Of a DNA stretch of 64,000 bases, positions 36,927-48,116 are shown in pieces (position 1 is the first letter of the stretch; the number at the start of each line of letters is the position of its first letter). The DNA lies in contig OY762824.1 in assembly GCA_963666465.1 (NCBI GenBank), positions 62,001 to 126,000 on the forward strand. Direction: 5' to 3'. Origin of the DNA: VXYL01 sp963666465. GTDB lineage: Bacteria; Pseudomonadota; Gammaproteobacteria; Pseudomonadales; Azotimanducaceae. The notes below the pieces were generated by a model. That model ran no database searches, had not been told where the DNA came from, and saw nothing but the letters and a program-made list of their open reading frames with translations. A program made the position numbers and the translations under genes.

Positions 36927-38804
36927 TTGAAAGGGACGGAGATTCTTGTGGCGGCGCTGCTGGTGACGCCGCCCTGTTGGGCAGCCGCCACCGAAATGGA
37001 CGACACCGAAGCAGAGCCGCCTGCAGCGACCGAACGGGTTAGCGTCACAGCGAGCCGCATCGGCGTCGTGGATCAGCGCATCGTGACCATCGAGGAAGAG
37101 GCCATTCGAGCGGCGGCCACGCACCACGGCGCGGATCTCCTGCGCGAACTGCCGGGCCTCGCGCTGTCGCCCAGCGGAGGACGGGGTTCGCTCACCCAGG
37201 CGCGGGTGCGGGGTGCCGAGGCGGACCATCTGCTCGTCACCGTGGACGGCTTCCCGGTGAACGATCCCGGCATCGGCTCTGCCTTCGACTTCGGCACGCT
37301 GGACCTGGCCGGGGTTGCCCGCGTGGAACTCCTGTCCGGGCCGCAAAGCACGGTTTGGGGCAGCGACGCAACTGCTGGCGTACTGAATCTGGACACGCTC
37401 CCGGAGCGCAGTGGACGCCGGGTGTCGCTCGGCTACGGCGGTGCGGCGACGCTTGATGCCGACATCGACCTTGCCCACGTGGGCGAACGGATGCGGGCAC
37501 GGTTGGCGGCAGGGCATGTGGAAAGCGACGGCGACAACGTGTCGAGGCTCGGCGACGAAACCGACGGTTTTCGCAACGACACGATCCATGCCGTGGCGGC
37601 GGCGGTCGCAGGTCGATGGCATCACAAGGTGCTGGCGCGGCACACGGGCGCGGACGTGCAATTCGATCCCGCGCCATTCCCGGACCATGTGCCTGTGGAC
37701 GGCGACCGCGCATCGTCCACCGACACCGTTCTGGTCGGCTGGGAAATGCGCTGGCAAGGCAAGGGCCGCGTCTCGCCAGGCCTCTCGGTGTTCCACGGCG
37801 AGAGCGACGTGGAACACGCCGCCGATGGGTTCTTCACCAACGCCACGCAGGGCGCCCGTCAAGGCGCGGTGCTTTCGTCGGCGCTGCGGCTGGCGTCCGG
37901 ACATCGGGCCAGCGCGGCACTGGAGGTCGAGCGGGAGCGGTTCCGGCAGGTCGGCGAAGCCTCGGCATTTGGGGATCCAAACCAGAGCCGCACCTTCACC
38001 GGGTGGAGCGTCGCTGGCGAATACCAAGCCGACGTGGGTGCCGGCTCCATCACCGTCTCCGTGCGGCACGACACCAACGGCGAGTTCGACGACGCCACGA
38101 CGTTGCGCATCGGCGCCACCACCATGGCCCTCGGCGGTCGCGTCTTCGCCAATGTCTCGGAGGGGATCAAGAATCCCACCTTCATCGAGCGCTTCGGCTA
38201 TTTTCCCGGAACGTTCGTTGGCAATCCGAACCTGACACCCGAGCGATCGACAGCGCTGGAGGTGGGCATGGAACGCCGCTGGGGGGCGCTGCGCCTTAAC
38301 GCGCTTGCGTTCCATGCCGTGCTCGACGGCGAGATCGACGGCTTTGCCTTTGCGCCGGATGTCGGCGGCTTCACCGCCCGCAACATCGATGGCGAGAGTC
38401 GGCGCACCGGCGCGGAGTTGACGGCCGATGCCGAGTTCGGAGCGGTGCGCTTGCGCGGCAACGCCGCCTGGGTGGACGCCACGGAAGCCGGCGAGCGGGA
38501 AATCCGGCGTCCTCGCCTCTTGGCGAGCGTGGCACTCGACGCGAGGTTGGGCGGGAACCTGACGTCGCATCTCGCCATCCTGCACAACGGCGCGCAGCTT
38601 GACCGCGATTTCTCCACCTGGCCCGCCCGCAGCGTGCGACTCGGTTCGTTCCGCCTGGTTCGGGCGAGCCTTGCATGGGCTGTCACCCCGCGCTGGACGA
38701 TGCGCCTGACGGTGGACAACCTGACGGACGCCGACTACGCCACGGTGTACGGCCACCGCAGCCCCGGTCGCACCGCCCTGCTGCGGATCGAGTTTTCGGG
38801 CTGA
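36927..38804 (+). CDS. TonB-dependent outer-membrane receptor (BtuB-like)
   Basis: This 625-residue outer-membrane barrel probably imports a metal chelate or cobalamin with TonB energy. A signal peptide covers about residues 1-20 (ILVAALLVTPPCWAAA). A TonB box-like ERVSVTASR follows. The plug domain includes LLRELPGLALSPSGGRGSLT and VELLSGPQSTVWGSDATAG. Barrel strands end with TVYGHRSPGRTALLRIEFSG, the family's aromatic-like terminus. The start is TTG at 36927. The substrate is unknown; no ABC transporter or riboswitch is adjacent. A 115-bp repeat begins five bases after its stop and may act as terminator. Confidence 0.88.
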   Translation: MKGTEILVAALLVTPPCWAAATEMDDTEAEPPAATERVSVTASRIGVVDQRIVTIEEEAIRAAATHHGADLLRELPGLALSPSGGRGSLTQARVRGAEADHLLVTVDGFPVNDPGIGSAFDFGTLDLAGVARVELLSGPQSTVWGSDATAGVLNLDTLPERSGRRVSLGYGGAATLDADIDLAHVGERMRARLAAGHVESDGDNVSRLGDETDGFRNDTIHAVAAAVAGRWHHKVLARHTGADVQFDPAPFPDHVPVDGDRASSTDTVLVGWEMRWQGKGRVSPGLSVFHGESDVEHAADGFFTNATQGARQGAVLSSALRLASGHRASAALEVERERFRQVGEASAFGDPNQSRTFTGWSVAGEYQADVGAGSITVSVRHDTNGEFDDATTLRIGATTMALGGRVFANVSEGIKNPTFIERFGYFPGTFVGNPNLTPERSTALEVGMERRWGALRLNALAFHAVLDGEIDGFAFAPDVGGFTARNIDGESRRTGAELTADAEFGAVRLRGNAAWVDATEAGEREIRRPRLLASVALDARLGGNLTSHLAILHNGAQLDRDFSTWPARSVRLGSFRLVRASLAWAVTPRWTMRLTVDNLTDADYATVYGHRSPGRTALLRIEFSG

Positions 38805-38808
38805 CGCC

Positions 38809-38923
38809 TAGCAGCCTGTCGGACTTCGGACGGCGCAAGCTGGCCGAATGCCGACAGGGTGACAGGACGGCTTGGGCTGGGGCAGGAAGCGTTGCCGAAA
38901 GGCAACGGTTCTTGTGGCGCTAG
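38809..38923 (+). repeat. CTAG-bounded 115-bp repeat, copy R1
   Basis: This is one of five related copies in the window (R1-R5). It begins CTAGCAGCCTGTCGGACTTC and ends CGGTTCTTGTGGCGCTAG. The core hairpin is CGTTGCC-GAAA-GGCAACG, followed by GTTCTTGT, which resembles a terminator. It lies between the TonB receptor and the M20 peptidase. Confidence 0.85.
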
Positions 38924-38940
38924 GCATTTGGGGAGGGCAC

Positions 38941-40350
38941 GTGGATCACAAGCGACTAGCGGGGTTCGTGGACGAGGTGTGGGACGACAGCATCGTTCCA
39001 ACCCTCTGCGACTACATCGAGGTGCCCTGCAAGTCGCCGCATTTCGATCCCGATTGGGAGCGGCATGGGTATCTGCGCGAGGCTGCCGAGCAGCTGGAGC
39101 GCTGGGCCGCGGCATCTGGCGTGTCGGGGCTGACGCACCGCATCGTCACGTTGTCCGGACGCACGCCGCTCCTCCTCTGCGTCGTGGAAGGCACCGGCCC
39201 CGGCAACGCTCTGCTCTACGGCCACTACGACAAGCAACCCGAATTCACCGGCTGGCGCGAGGGGCTGGCGCCGTGGAAGCCGGTGATTCGGGACGCTCGG
39301 CTCTATGGCCGGGGCGGGGCGGACGACGGCTATGCGCTGTTCGGTTCGCTCGCCGCCATCGCGGCATTGCAATCACAGGGCATTCCGCACCCGCGCTGCG
39401 TGGTGTTCGTCGAAGGCTGCGAGGAGAGTGGCAGCTTCGATCTGCCGTCTTACATGGACGCACTCGCGGAAGAAATCGGCACCCCTGATCTCGTGGTGTG
39501 CCTCGACGCGGAATGCGGCAACTACGATCAGCTCTGGCTCACCAACTCGCTGCGGGGGATGCTGATCGGCACCCTCACGGTGCAGGTGTTGGAGGAGGGC
39601 GTGCATTCCGGCGTCGCCGGCGGTGTCGTGCCTTCGAGTTTCCGCCTGTTGCGGCAGGTGCTCGAACGGGTGGAGCACTCGGTCACGGGAGCTTTGCACG
39701 AAGCGCTGAACGCCCCGATTCCCGAGGCTATGCGGGCGCAGGCGGAGCAGGTGGCAGGGGTTCTGGGCGAACTCGCTGTGAGTCGGTTCCCGTGGGCGGG
39801 AGACACGAACGCTGGCCCGGCGAGCCATGCGGAACTGATTCTCGCCAACGCATGGCGGCCAAGCCTCGGAGTGGTGGGGCTCGACGGTGCCCCTGCCACC
39901 AAGGATGCCGGCAACACGCTGCGCCCGCTGACCGCTGCCAAGCTGGCGTTCCGCCTGCCGCCCACGCTGGATGCGGAGGTCGCTGCGGATGCCGTCAAGC
40001 GAGCGCTGGAAGACGCACCCCCGCATGATGCCAAGGTGTCTTTCGAGGTGCAGGACACCGCCGGCGGCTGGGCCGCGCCAGCGGCCGCGGATTGGCTCAC
40101 GGAGGCGTTGGGCACAGCCTCCCAAGCCCACTTCGGCGCACCGCTCATGGCAATGGGCACCGGCGGCACGATTCCCTTCATGAAGATGCTCGGCGAGCGC
40201 TTCCCTGGCGTGCAGTTCGCCGTTACCGGCGTCCTGGGGCCGAACTCCAACGCGCACGGCCCCAACGAATTCCTCGACATCCCCACAGGCAAGCGGGTAA
40301 CCGCCTGCATCTCCCACGCGCTGGCCGCACTTTGTGACGACCGGGACTAG
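38941..40350 (+). CDS. M20-family metallopeptidase
   Basis: This di-zinc amidohydrolase or dipeptidase has 469 residues from GTG 38941, which has GGGGAGGG upstream. The metal site is visible as LLYGHYDKQPEF (H and the catalytic D), GRGGADDGYALF (bridging D) and FVEGCEESGSFDLP (catalytic and binding E pair). A dimerisation domain with GVHSGVAGGVVPSSFRLL lies between. Substrate is unknown; peptides or acylated amino acids are likely. Its stop codon (TAG 40348-40350) is part of repeat R2. Longer upstream reading would run through repeat R1 and is rejected. Confidence 0.9.
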   Translation: MDHKRLAGFVDEVWDDSIVPTLCDYIEVPCKSPHFDPDWERHGYLREAAEQLERWAAASGVSGLTHRIVTLSGRTPLLLCVVEGTGPGNALLYGHYDKQPEFTGWREGLAPWKPVIRDARLYGRGGADDGYALFGSLAAIAALQSQGIPHPRCVVFVEGCEESGSFDLPSYMDALAEEIGTPDLVVCLDAECGNYDQLWLTNSLRGMLIGTLTVQVLEEGVHSGVAGGVVPSSFRLLRQVLERVEHSVTGALHEALNAPIPEAMRAQAEQVAGVLGELAVSRFPWAGDTNAGPASHAELILANAWRPSLGVVGLDGAPATKDAGNTLRPLTAAKLAFRLPPTLDAEVAADAVKRALEDAPPHDAKVSFEVQDTAGGWAAPAAADWLTEALGTASQAHFGAPLMAMGTGGTIPFMKMLGERFPGVQFAVTGVLGPNSNAHGPNEFLDIPTGKRVTACISHALAALCDDRD

Positions 40351-40462
40351 CAGCCTGTCGGACTTCGGACGGCGTAAGCTGGCCGAATGCGGACAGGGTG
40401 ATGGGACGGCTTGGGCTGGGGCAAGAAGCGTTGCCGAAAGGCAACGGTTCTTGTGGCGCTAG
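40347..40462 (+). repeat. CTAG-bounded repeat, copy R2
   Basis: This 116-bp copy is in the same orientation as R1 and nearly identical, bounded by CTAG at both ends. It contains the CGTTGCC-GAAA-GGCAACG hairpin. Its first CTAG supplies the stop codon of the M20 peptidase gene. Confidence 0.85.
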
Positions 40463-40543
40463 CGTCTGAACGAGGGGCTTCGCAGGGAGGCGTCCTGGCC
40501 TGGCCTTCCCTGCGCGGAAGGCTTCCCTCTGGGGGCGGACGAT

Positions 40544-41146
40544 CTACTGCAGCAGCGCCTCGCGGTCTTCGCGGCGGTTGCCGAAGCGGGTGGCGAGGAA
40601 GTCCATCTGGTCGATGAGGATGCGCCCGCTGTTGGTCAGCGCAAGGTACTCGGCCAGATTCGGCGCATACGGCAGCGCTAGCAGTTCCATGTCGCATTCG
40701 TGCGGCAGGCGGCTGCCCTTGTGGTGGTTGCAGCGCCGGCAAGAGGCCACCACGTTGTCCCAGCGGTCCTTGCCGCCGCGGGACTTGGGCACCACGTGGT
40801 CGCGGGTGAGTTGCGGCGCGCGGAAAACGCCGCCGCAGTAGAGGCACAGGTTGCGGTCGCGGGCGAACAGCGCCGCGTTGGTGAGCGGCGGTGCGGAGCG
40901 ATCCGGTTCCACCAGCCGGCCACCGCAGGCGACGATGCTGTGGATGTCGATGGTGGTTTGGCTGCCGTCTTCGCGCGAGTGGCCGCCGCGCAGGTGCAGG
41001 ATGGACTCGCCCAGCGTCCAGATGACGAGGTCCCGCGCATACAGGCACACCGCATCCTGCCAGGACACCCACTCCACGGGCTGCCCGGCCAAGTTCAGCC
41101 GCAGGATGCGCGGCACTCGGTCGAACTGTTCAAGCGTTTGCAGCAT
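40544..41146 (-). CDS. HNH endonuclease
   Basis: This 200-residue protein has a central HNH nuclease domain: LCLYCGGVF (first zinc pair), LTRDHVVPKSRGGKDRWDN with the H and N residues, then CRRCNHHKG (second zinc pair). The N-terminus (MLQTLEQFDRVPRILRLNLA) matches the widespread chromosomal HNH family of unknown role found in many proteobacteria. It is monocistronic and convergent with the upstream M20 gene. Repeat R2 lies 80 bp beyond its stop. Confidence 0.88.
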   Translation of the reverse strand: MLQTLEQFDRVPRILRLNLAGQPVEWVSWQDAVCLYARDLVIWTLGESILHLRGGHSREDGSQTTIDIHSIVACGGRLVEPDRSAPPLTNAALFARDRNLCLYCGGVFRAPQLTRDHVVPKSRGGKDRWDNVVASCRRCNHHKGSRLPHECDMELLALPYAPNLAEYLALTNSGRILIDQMDFLATRFGNRREDREALLQ

Positions 41147-41235
41147 TTCGTTGCTTCAGCCCAAGTTCGTGCAATTCCCCCCCTGCGCGCGGCGCCGATA
41201 GTACGACGAATCGTGTCGTGGTGGGGACTTTGTGG

Positions 41236-42021
41236 CTACCAGTTCTCCACCCAGGGGCGCAGCACCACCTCGAATGCCCACGTCGAACGATGCTGTCGGT
41301 GCAGGTGCAGATAGGTTTCGGCGATGCAATCGGGATCGGCCATGTTGTCGCTCTTCGATTCGCCAGCCATGCGATGACGACGTTTGCCGTCGTCTTGGCG
41401 CCAACCGATGGCGGCGTCGATGGGCACGCTGGCGATGTGGATGCCCTGCGGCATCAGTTCCCGCGCCATGCTCTCGGCGAGCCCGGATTTCGCTTGACAG
41501 GCCATCGCGAAGGCGCCGCTCCTTGCGTAGCCCTTCTTGGCGGCGCTGGCGTTGGTGAGGATGACGGTGCCGCGATGTAGCGTCGGCGAGCCGGCCGGGT
41601 CGTGCTTGAGCATTCGCGCTGCCGCGTTCCGGCTGACGAGGTAGGCGCTGTAGGCGGAGTTCATCAGCACCTGCCGCACGAGTTCGGGATCCGCCTCGGT
41701 GATGCCCTTGCGGAAGATGTCCGCCATGCGGCCGTCGATGTTGTGGACGACGAGGCGCGGGCTGCCGAGGTCCGCCGCCACTGCGTCGAACAGCGCGTCC
41801 ACGTCGTCAGGATTCGCCGCGTCGCAGGCATAGCTCTTCACGCCGAGGGATCGTTCGATCTCGCGGATGGCCGGCTTGTCCGGGGTGCGAGCCGCCACCG
41901 CCACCGTCATGCCCTCTGCCGAAAAGAGTCGGGCGCAACTCGCGCTGATGCCTGGGCCGGCACCGACGATCAGGGCGACTTCCGGTTCGGGTGCAGCGTC
42001 CGTTGCATGCGTTTCCGCCAT
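41236..42021 (-). CDS. Short-chain dehydrogenase/reductase
   Basis: This 261-residue SDR probably uses NAD(P)H. The cofactor motif is LIVGAGPGISASCARLF near residue 17. The strand VILTNASAAKKG holds the serine region. The usual YxxxK is replaced by FAMACQAKSG, so the canonical tyrosine is absent and catalysis may differ or be lost. ATG at 42021 is chosen because it has GGAAC upstream and begins just before the Rossmann fold. Substrate is unknown. It is divergent from thiDE. Confidence 0.8.
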   Translation of the reverse strand: MAETHATDAAPEPEVALIVGAGPGISASCARLFSAEGMTVAVAARTPDKPAIREIERSLGVKSYACDAANPDDVDALFDAVAADLGSPRLVVHNIDGRMADIFRKGITEADPELVRQVLMNSAYSAYLVSRNAAARMLKHDPAGSPTLHRGTVILTNASAAKKGYARSGAFAMACQAKSGLAESMARELMPQGIHIASVPIDAAIGWRQDDGKRRHRMAGESKSDNMADPDCIAETYLHLHRQHRSTWAFEVVLRPWVENW

Positions 42022-42172
42022 GTGGTGTGTTCCTTCGAGCGAAGGGCGATCATAGCGCCTGCGCGCCGTTGCGGCGCGCCTCGTGCCACGCATGCGCGTT
42101 CAGCTCAACCGACACTCGCGCCTCGCTGCCGGCATTCATGAACAATCTGGGTTGCGACAGCGGGGGGCGCAG

Positions 42173-43690
42173 ATGACGAACGCACCAGGCCATTCCGGCG
42201 GCTCCTTGGACGGGCTGCGCGACAAAAAAAGCCGCGTTGCATGGAGCATCGCGGGTTCCGACAGCGGCGGCGGCGCCGGCGTGCAGTCGGACGTGCGGAC
42301 GTTCCAGGACTTCGGTGTGCATCCGGCCAGCGTGGTGACGTGCATCACGGCGCAGAACACCGTGGCGCTGACGGAGAGCCATGTCCTTCCGGCCGCCGTG
42401 GTGCGAGCCCAGATCGAGGCGCTGCGCACCGACCTTGCCCCGGATGCGATCAAGATCGGTGCATTCGGCAGTGCAGAGAACGCGGCGGCGGCGCTCGACT
42501 TCCTGCATGCGCTTGCACCGGCACAGCGCCCGTTTGTCGTCTGGGACCCGGTGCAGACCGCCACCGTGGGCGGAAACCTCGGCACCCTGCCGGGACGCAC
42601 CGTCGATGCCTTGCTCGCCGCAGCGGATGTGGTGACGCCGAATGCCGCGGAGCTTGCAGGTCTTGGCGTCGATGCGAGCGATCACGCCACTGCGGCCAAC
42701 AGCCTGCGCGCCCGTGGCGTCGGCGCGGTGCTGGTCACCGGCGGTCACGAGCGCGCGCCCGGCACGGACTTCTGGGCCTCGTCCGAGCGAGCGTTCTCTC
42801 TCGTTGGCGACTCGTTTCCGAGCCGCGGTGCGCACGGTGGTGGCTGTGCGCTTGCAAGCGCCCTGGCGGCGGCGCGCTTGTGTGAGGACGACGCCGAGTC
42901 TGCGCCCGTGCTTGCCCACATGTATGTTCGTCAAGGCCTGCGCGCTCTGGCACATGGCCGCGCAGCGCCGGGCGCTGGCCGCCCGCCGCTTCCGCACCTC
43001 GGCTGGCCCGGCAACGTTGCCGATCTGCCGGGGGTTTTCGATGGTCAGCAGGCCCGGCACGCCTTTCCCCGTCTCTCGCACCCCATTGGCCTCTATGCGG
43101 TGGTGGCGACACCGGAATGGGTGCGCCGCTGTGTGGACTACGGCGTGGACACGGTGCAGTTGCGCCTGAAGAACGCCTCCCCTGGAGAATTGCGACGCGC
43201 CGTGTCGACTTGCGTGGCCGCCACCGAAGGCTCGGGTACGCGCCTGTTCGTCAACGACCACTGGCAGGAGGCGATCCGCGCCGGCGCCTACGGCGTGCAT
43301 CTCGGCCAAGAGGACCTTGAAACCACCGACCTCGCCGCCATCGCCGACGCCGGCATTCGCCTTGGCGTGAGCACCCACAGCTACTTCGAGATCGCCCGCG
43401 CTCACGCCGTCGCGCCGAGTTACGTCGCGATCGGCCCAATCTGGGCCACGACGACGAAGCCGATGAAGTTCGCCCCCCAGGGCGTCGAGCGCCTGCGTCG
43501 CTGGGTCCGCCTGCTCGCCCCGCTCTATCCCCTCACGGCGATCGGCGGCATTTCCGCCGAGCGAGTTCCGTCGGTGATGGCCACCGGCGTCGGCAGCGTA
43601 GCCGTCGTGCGCGCCATCACCGAGGCCCCTGAGCCCCGAGCCGCCGTGGCACAGCTGCGTACGGCCATGAGGGAGGCGCCGACAGGGTGA
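42173..43690 (+). CDS. thiDE: Bifunctional HMP-P kinase / thiamine-phosphate synthase
   Basis: The fused protein makes HMP-PP and joins it to the thiazole phosphate, completing thiamine phosphate. Of 505 residues, about 20-260 are ThiD-like (SIAGSDSGGGAGVQSDVRTF; LVTGGHERAPGTDFW; GAHGGGCALASALAAAR) and about 315-500 are ThiE-like (VDTVQLRLKNAS; FVNDHWQEAIRAGAYGVHLG; YVAIGPIWATTTKPMKF). ATG 42173 has GGGGGGCGCAG before it. The stop (TGA 43688-43690) lies within partial repeat R3, so the native C-terminus may have been replaced. Confidence 0.92.
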   Translation: MTNAPGHSGGSLDGLRDKKSRVAWSIAGSDSGGGAGVQSDVRTFQDFGVHPASVVTCITAQNTVALTESHVLPAAVVRAQIEALRTDLAPDAIKIGAFGSAENAAAALDFLHALAPAQRPFVVWDPVQTATVGGNLGTLPGRTVDALLAAADVVTPNAAELAGLGVDASDHATAANSLRARGVGAVLVTGGHERAPGTDFWASSERAFSLVGDSFPSRGAHGGGCALASALAAARLCEDDAESAPVLAHMYVRQGLRALAHGRAAPGAGRPPLPHLGWPGNVADLPGVFDGQQARHAFPRLSHPIGLYAVVATPEWVRRCVDYGVDTVQLRLKNASPGELRRAVSTCVAATEGSGTRLFVNDHWQEAIRAGAYGVHLGQEDLETTDLAAIADAGIRLGVSTHSYFEIARAHAVAPSYVAIGPIWATTTKPMKFAPQGVERLRRWVRLLAPLYPLTAIGGISAERVPSVMATGVGSVAVVRAITEAPEPRAAVAQLRTAMREAPTG

Positions 43691-43743
43691 TGGGACCGCT
43701 TGGGCTGGGGCAAGAAGCGTTGTCCGAAGGCAACGGTTCTTGT
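43681..43743 (+). repeat. CTAG-family repeat, partial copy R3
   Basis: This piece matches the middle and 3' part of the R1/R2 unit, from GACAGGGTGATGGGACCGCT to AACGGTTCTTGT; the hairpin is slightly degraded (CGTTGTCC-GAA-GGCAACG). Both CTAG ends are missing. It supplies the thiDE stop codon. The rest of 43744-43981 shows no gene. Confidence 0.75.
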
Positions 43744-43981
43744 CCGCCGCTGCACCGGATGTTCACTGGACCATTCGCCGGCAGTGCCTCACTTTGGCTT
43801 GTGCAGCCTCTGCCACCGCCCTCCCTCCGGAAGGTGGTCCCGGCAGGCAGATCGACGCAGACGCCGGTTGCCAACGGCCATGTGCCACGCCAGGCAAGCC
43901 AAGGTGAGACACCACCCATTCGCCAGCGGCTTGGCGCGGCCTCGCGCATGGTGGTAAGGTCAACGCCCATCTTCGAGTGAG

Positions 43982-45652
<1,671 letters not shown>

Positions 45653-45673
45653 CAGATCGTTGGGCATGAAGCT

Positions 45674-46510
45674 ATGGAACTCTGCTCCTTCCGGGTAGGT
45701 CTCGACCAGCCGCTGTTCCTGATCGCCGGGCCGTGCGTCGTCGAGAGCGAGGCCCTCGCATTGGAGACGGCGGCGCGGTTGAAGGAGATCGCCGGCGCGG
45801 TGGATGTCCCGTTCATCTACAAGAGTTCGTTCGACAAGGCCAATCGCTCGTCGCACGAGAGCTATCGCGGGCCGGGCATGGAGGAGGGCTTGCGCATCCT
45901 CGATCGCGTACAGGTGGAGGTGGATGTGCCGGTGCTGACCGATGTCCACGAAGACACCCCCATCGACGAGGTGGCGAGCGTCGCCCAAGTGCTGCAAACC
46001 CCGGCGTTCCTGTGCCGACAGACCAACTTCATCCAGCGCGTGGCGGCGGCGGGGCGTCCGGTCAACATCAAGAAGGGCCAGTTCCTTGCCCCGGCGGACA
46101 TGCGCCACGTGGCCAACAAGGCGAAGAGCGCCGGCAACGAGCAGATCATGGTGTGCGAGCGGGGCGCCTCGTTCGGCTACAACAACCTCGTCTCGGACAT
46201 GCGCTCGCTGGCCATCATGCGCGAGACCGGCTGCCCGGTGGTGTTCGACGCGACGCATTCGGTGCAGATGCCGGGAGGGCTCGGCGACAAGTCCGGTGGC
46301 CAGCGCGAGATGGTGCCGGTGCTGGCGCGGGCAGCGGTGGCGGTGGGAGTGGCGGGGCTCTTCATGGAGACCCATCCCAATCCCGACGAAGCGCTCTCGG
46401 ACGGCCCCAATTCCTGGCCCACCGGGATGATGCAAGACCTGCTCGGGCAGTTGAAGGCCATCGATGCGGTGACCAAGGCCCAGGGCTTTGCCGAGGAGGC
46501 GCTGGCGTGA
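45674..46510 (+). CDS. kdsA: KDO-8-phosphate synthase
   Basis: KdsA condenses PEP and arabinose 5-phosphate to KDO-8-P for LPS inner core. The 278 residues include FLIAGPCVVESE, FIYKSSFDKANRSSHESYRG, LTDVHEDTP and VFDATHSVQMPGG, all family signatures. The asparagine in FDKANRSS and absence of a metal-binding cysteine near the N-terminus point to the metal-independent class. Its stop overlaps the eno GTG start (GTGA at 46507). Confidence 0.97.
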   Translation: MELCSFRVGLDQPLFLIAGPCVVESEALALETAARLKEIAGAVDVPFIYKSSFDKANRSSHESYRGPGMEEGLRILDRVQVEVDVPVLTDVHEDTPIDEVASVAQVLQTPAFLCRQTNFIQRVAAAGRPVNIKKGQFLAPADMRHVANKAKSAGNEQIMVCERGASFGYNNLVSDMRSLAIMRETGCPVVFDATHSVQMPGGLGDKSGGQREMVPVLARAAVAVGVAGLFMETHPNPDEALSDGPNSWPTGMMQDLLGQLKAIDAVTKAQGFAEEALA

Positions 46511-47826
46511 CGCGCATCGAGGCGGTCCTGGCCCGGGAAGTCCTCGACTCGCGGGGCAATCCCACGGTGGAGGCGGAAGTGCATCTGGCCGGCGGTGCGG
46601 TGGGCACGGCCATCGCTCCCTCCGGAGCATCGACCGGTGAGCGTGAGGCATGGGAGAAGCGCGACGACGATGCGCGTCGCTATCTCGGCAAGGGCGTGCT
46701 GAACGCGGTGGCCGGCGTGGGAGGCGAAATCGCGCCGCTTCTCATCGGCCGCGATGCGACGCAGCAGGACGCGATCGACCGCGCGCTGATCGAACTCGAC
46801 GGCACCGAGAACAAGGCGCGGCTGGGTGCCAACGCCATCTTGGCTGTGTCGTTGGCGGTGGCCAAGGCGGCAGCGGCGGGGTGCGGTCTGCCGCTGTATC
46901 GACACTTGGCGCGCCTGTGCGGCAACGAGGGCGTTGCCACGGTCGGGGAGGCGGTGCGCCTGCCGATGCCCATGATGAACATCCTCAACGGCGGTGCTCA
47001 TGCCGACAACAACGTGGACATCCAGGAGTTCATGGTGCTTCCCGCGGCGGCGCAGAGCTTCGCGGAAGCGCTGCGCTGCGGCGTCGAGGTGTATCACGCC
47101 CTGAAGGCGGTGTTGCGCCGCGAAGGGCTTGGCACCGGCGTCGGCGACGAGGGCGGCTTTGCGCCGGATCTGCCTTCGGATACGGCGGCGCTGGAGTGTG
47201 TTTGCGAAGCCGTGTGCGACGCGGGATACCGGCTCGGTGAGGACGTGCTGCTCGGCCTCGACAGCGCGGCCACGGAGCTTTGGGATGAGGATGCCTACGC
47301 CATGCGGGGCGAGCGCCTCTCCTCGGACGGCATGTGCGACCGGCTCGCGGCGCTGGTGGCCGACTTTCCCATCGCCAGCGTCGAAGACGGGCTCGGCGAG
47401 AACGACTGGCCCGGCTGGCGGCGGCTCACCGAACGGCTGGGCGCAGACCTGCAGCTCGTGGGTGATGACATCTTCGTCACCAACGTCAAGATGCTGCAGC
47501 GGGGCATTCGCGAGCGCGTGGGCAATGCCATCCTCGTCAAGCCCAACCAGATCGGCACCCTGACCGAGACCTTCGCCGCGATGCGGATGGCGACAGAGGC
47601 TGGCTATCGCTGCGTCATTTCGCACCGCTCCGGCGAGAGCGAGGACACGACGGTGGCGGACCTTGCGGTCGCCACCGGCGCCGGCCAGATCAAGACCGGC
47701 GCCGCCTGCCGATCGGACCGCGTCGCCAAGTACAATCGCCTGCTGCGCATCGAGGCCCTGGCCGGAGATGCGGCGGAATACAGGGGCGGGGCCGAGTTGG
47801 CCGTGCAGCCAAGGAGGGCAGGCTGA
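46507..47826 (+). CDS. eno: Enolase
   Basis: Enolase interconverts 2-phosphoglycerate and PEP. The 439 residues start at GTG 46507, overlapping kdsA. Visible signatures are REVLDSRGNPTVEAEV, PSGASTGEREAWE, GDEGGFAPDL, ILVKPNQIGTLTET with the catalytic lysine, and ISHRSGESEDTTVADLAVAT. The stop overlaps the ftsB start (TGATG), so kdsA, eno and ftsB are translationally linked. Confidence 0.97.
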   Translation: MTRIEAVLAREVLDSRGNPTVEAEVHLAGGAVGTAIAPSGASTGEREAWEKRDDDARRYLGKGVLNAVAGVGGEIAPLLIGRDATQQDAIDRALIELDGTENKARLGANAILAVSLAVAKAAAAGCGLPLYRHLARLCGNEGVATVGEAVRLPMPMMNILNGGAHADNNVDIQEFMVLPAAAQSFAEALRCGVEVYHALKAVLRREGLGTGVGDEGGFAPDLPSDTAALECVCEAVCDAGYRLGEDVLLGLDSAATELWDEDAYAMRGERLSSDGMCDRLAALVADFPIASVEDGLGENDWPGWRRLTERLGADLQLVGDDIFVTNVKMLQRGIRERVGNAILVKPNQIGTLTETFAAMRMATEAGYRCVISHRSGESEDTTVADLAVATGAGQIKTGAACRSDRVAKYNRLLRIEALAGDAAEYRGGAELAVQPRRAG

Positions 47827-48116
47827 TGCGCTTCTTTGCCACCGCCGGCGCCATCGTGCTCGCGCTTCTGGTGTGGCAGTACTGGTTCGGCGAGTCCGGC
47901 TGGTTGGCGGTGCGCGATTTCGGTCGCGAGACCGCCAAGGAGGAACAGCAGGCCGCCGAGCTGGCCGAGCGCAACCGACGGCTTCGGGCAGAGGTGTTGG
48001 CGCTGAAGGAGGGCAACGCCGCCGTGGAGGCGCGCGCGCGCGCGGACCTCGGCATGGTGCGCCGGGGCGAGACCTTTTACCAGGTCATCCCGCCGGCGGA
48101 AGCCGCCCCTCGTTAG
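47826..48116 (+). CDS. ftsB: Cell division protein FtsB
   Basis: FtsB is a bitopic divisome protein that works with FtsL and FtsQ. The 96 residues have one N-terminal membrane helix (AGAIVLALLVWQYWFG), then a coiled coil from about residue 35 (KEEQQAAELAERNRRLRAEV) and the family end RADLGMVRRGETFYQV. The start overlaps eno. The TAG stop (48114-48116) is contiguous with the end of a MITE-like repeat, so the last residues may not be ancestral. Confidence 0.93.
   Translation: MRFFATAGAIVLALLVWQYWFGESGWLAVRDFGRETAKEEQQAAELAERNRRLRAEVLALKEGNAAVEARARADLGMVRRGETFYQVIPPAEAAPR

Noticed and set aside
38872..38940. N-terminal extension of the M20 peptidase through repeat R1
   Set aside because: It translates the repeat itself, and a good ribosome-binding site precedes GTG 38941.
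42131..42158. ATTCATGAACAATCTGGGTTG resembling a degenerate IS1380/MITE end
   Set aside because: Only one decayed end is visible and no partner end was found, so it is not listed as a feature.
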